A stretch of DNA of 64,000 bases from Euzebya sp. (GTDB lineage: Bacteria > Actinomycetota > Nitriliruptoria > Euzebyales > Euzebyaceae). Below the pieces are notes generated by a model. It did not search any database, was not told the DNA's origin, and worked only from the letters and a program-made list of their open reading frames with translations. The first letter of the stretch is position 1. Each line of letters starts with the position of its first letter. Of this stretch, positions 63,438-64,000 are shown piece by piece. A program made the translations under genes and the position numbers. The stretch spans positions 1 to 64,000 of the forward strand of contig NZ_CAXQBR010000019.1 in NCBI RefSeq assembly GCF_964222135.1, given 5' to 3'.

Positions 63438-64000
63438 GGCGTCCCCGCCGGGGTCCACACGGGCTGGTCCGTGGCGATCGCGATGGCGCGCTGGCGCTTC
63501 AGGTGCGTGAAGTGCCGCGCCTCGAGGTCGTCCCCGGCCCGGGTCAGCGACGTGTGCAGGTGGGCCAGGAACTCGTCGAGGTCGCCGCGGACGCCGCCGT
63601 CGACCGCAGCGACCAGCGCCCGGGTGTCGGCCACCCGCAGCGCGGTGGAGGCCTCGAGGACCGCCCGCTCGGTCGCCGACACCCGTCCCGCGGGCGGTCG
63701 GTCCGGCAGCTCGCGGAGGTCACGGCCGAGCAGGTCGAGCTGGTAGGTCAGCGACCGCGGGTTGTCCGGGTCGATGAGCAGCAGGTCGAGCAGCGTGACG
63801 ATCTGGGCGTGGGAGCGGTAGCGGCGGCGGTAGGTGATGATCGATTCGGCGACCCGGAGGACCGACTCGAGCACCAGGCTGTCCGCCGCGGTGTCCCGCA
63901 CGTGCGTCGTGGTCGCCCGCAGCAGGGCGATGACCTGCAGGGACCGCTCGAGGCGCCGGCCGGCGTCCATGAAGTACCAGCCGGCGTCGCGGACCATGTT
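63434..64000 (-). CDS. alpha-E domain protein (DUF403), 5' end outside window
   Basis: At least 188 residues. NMVRDAGWYFMDAGRRLERS is the alpha-E family hallmark, followed by YRRRYRSHAQIVTLLDLLLI and NPRSLTYQLDLLGRDL. An open frame continues past the window edge, so the protein starts further right, either as a normal alpha-E protein of about 310 residues or as the C-terminus of a fused ATP-grasp/alpha-E protein. With the transglutaminase gene it forms a cluster proposed by others to make and process peptide modifications. Function unproven. Confidence 0.88.
   Translation of the reverse strand, partial: NMVRDAGWYFMDAGRRLERSLQVIALLRATTTHVRDTAADSLVLESVLRVAESIITYRRRYRSHAQIVTLLDLLLIDPDNPRSLTYQLDLLGRDLRELPDRPPAGRVSATERAVLEASTALRVADTRALVAAVDGGVRGDLDEFLAHLHTSLTRAGDDLEARHFTHLKRQRAIAIATDQPVWTPAGTP

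Overview
This is a very GC-rich chromosomal window, densely packed with genes that often start with GTG, have strong GGAGG-type ribosome binding sites and overlap by 1-4 bases. The gene set points to a free-living heterotrophic Actinomycetota bacterium. Large secreted proteins with cell-wall-binding (CWB2) repeats fit the Nitriliruptoria/Euzebya/Egibacter group, but that placement is an inference. I see no tRNA, rRNA, CRISPR array, phage, plasmid or insertion sequence.

Layout from the left. 1-4404: a minus-strand operon that looks like hydroxyproline catabolism (PucR-type regulator, DapA-like deaminase, 4-hydroxyproline epimerase, FAD oxidoreductase cut by the window edge). 4664-10964: msrA, a copper-site lipoprotein divergent from a calcium-type P-type ATPase, topoisomerase IB, a lipoprotein, and a coiled-coil protein with a Rho N-terminal-like tail. 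11075-18578: class II aldolase, guaB, a CWB2 protein and a Kef-type antiporter with two stress-protein domains. 18585-24175: a complete oppABCDF peptide importer. 24225-29352: a malEFG-like sugar importer without its ATPase, divergent from a LacI-type regulator across a clear operator region. 29388-37385: AraC-type regulator, VOC protein, large catalase, and a giant M36-like peptidase with CWB2 repeats. 37648-43669: gltBD. 44281-54165: MpaB-like oxygenase, PhzF protein, adenosine kinase, spermidine-synthase-like protein, manA, an Asp-run exported protein, a zinc dehydrogenase, an HELHH protein, an ABC1 kinase and a sirtuin. 54363-57063: a broken locus in which fragments of an alpha/beta hydrolase and of an AfsR-like regulator have been shuffled and partly inverted. 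57209-64000: a carboxyltransferase with a built-in biotin domain, then an operon-like series (alpha-E protein, transglutaminase, hydrolase, ABC ATPase with a membrane N-terminus, ABC permease).

The most unusual signal is non-coding. Two intergenic regions 8 kb apart (37493-37644 and 45377-45508) each carry two tandem copies of a unit of about 72 bp. Each copy holds two AGATCT-centred palindromes, and the start-to-start spacing is identical at both loci (38, 34, 38). Aligned in opposite orientation they share further positions. Two other intergenic regions (13741-13871 and 59044-59097), both between convergent genes, carry inverted repeats built on CCCACARATCGAC. These look like one or two families of small dispersed palindromic repeats, similar in style to REP/REPIN elements, that I cannot match to a named family.
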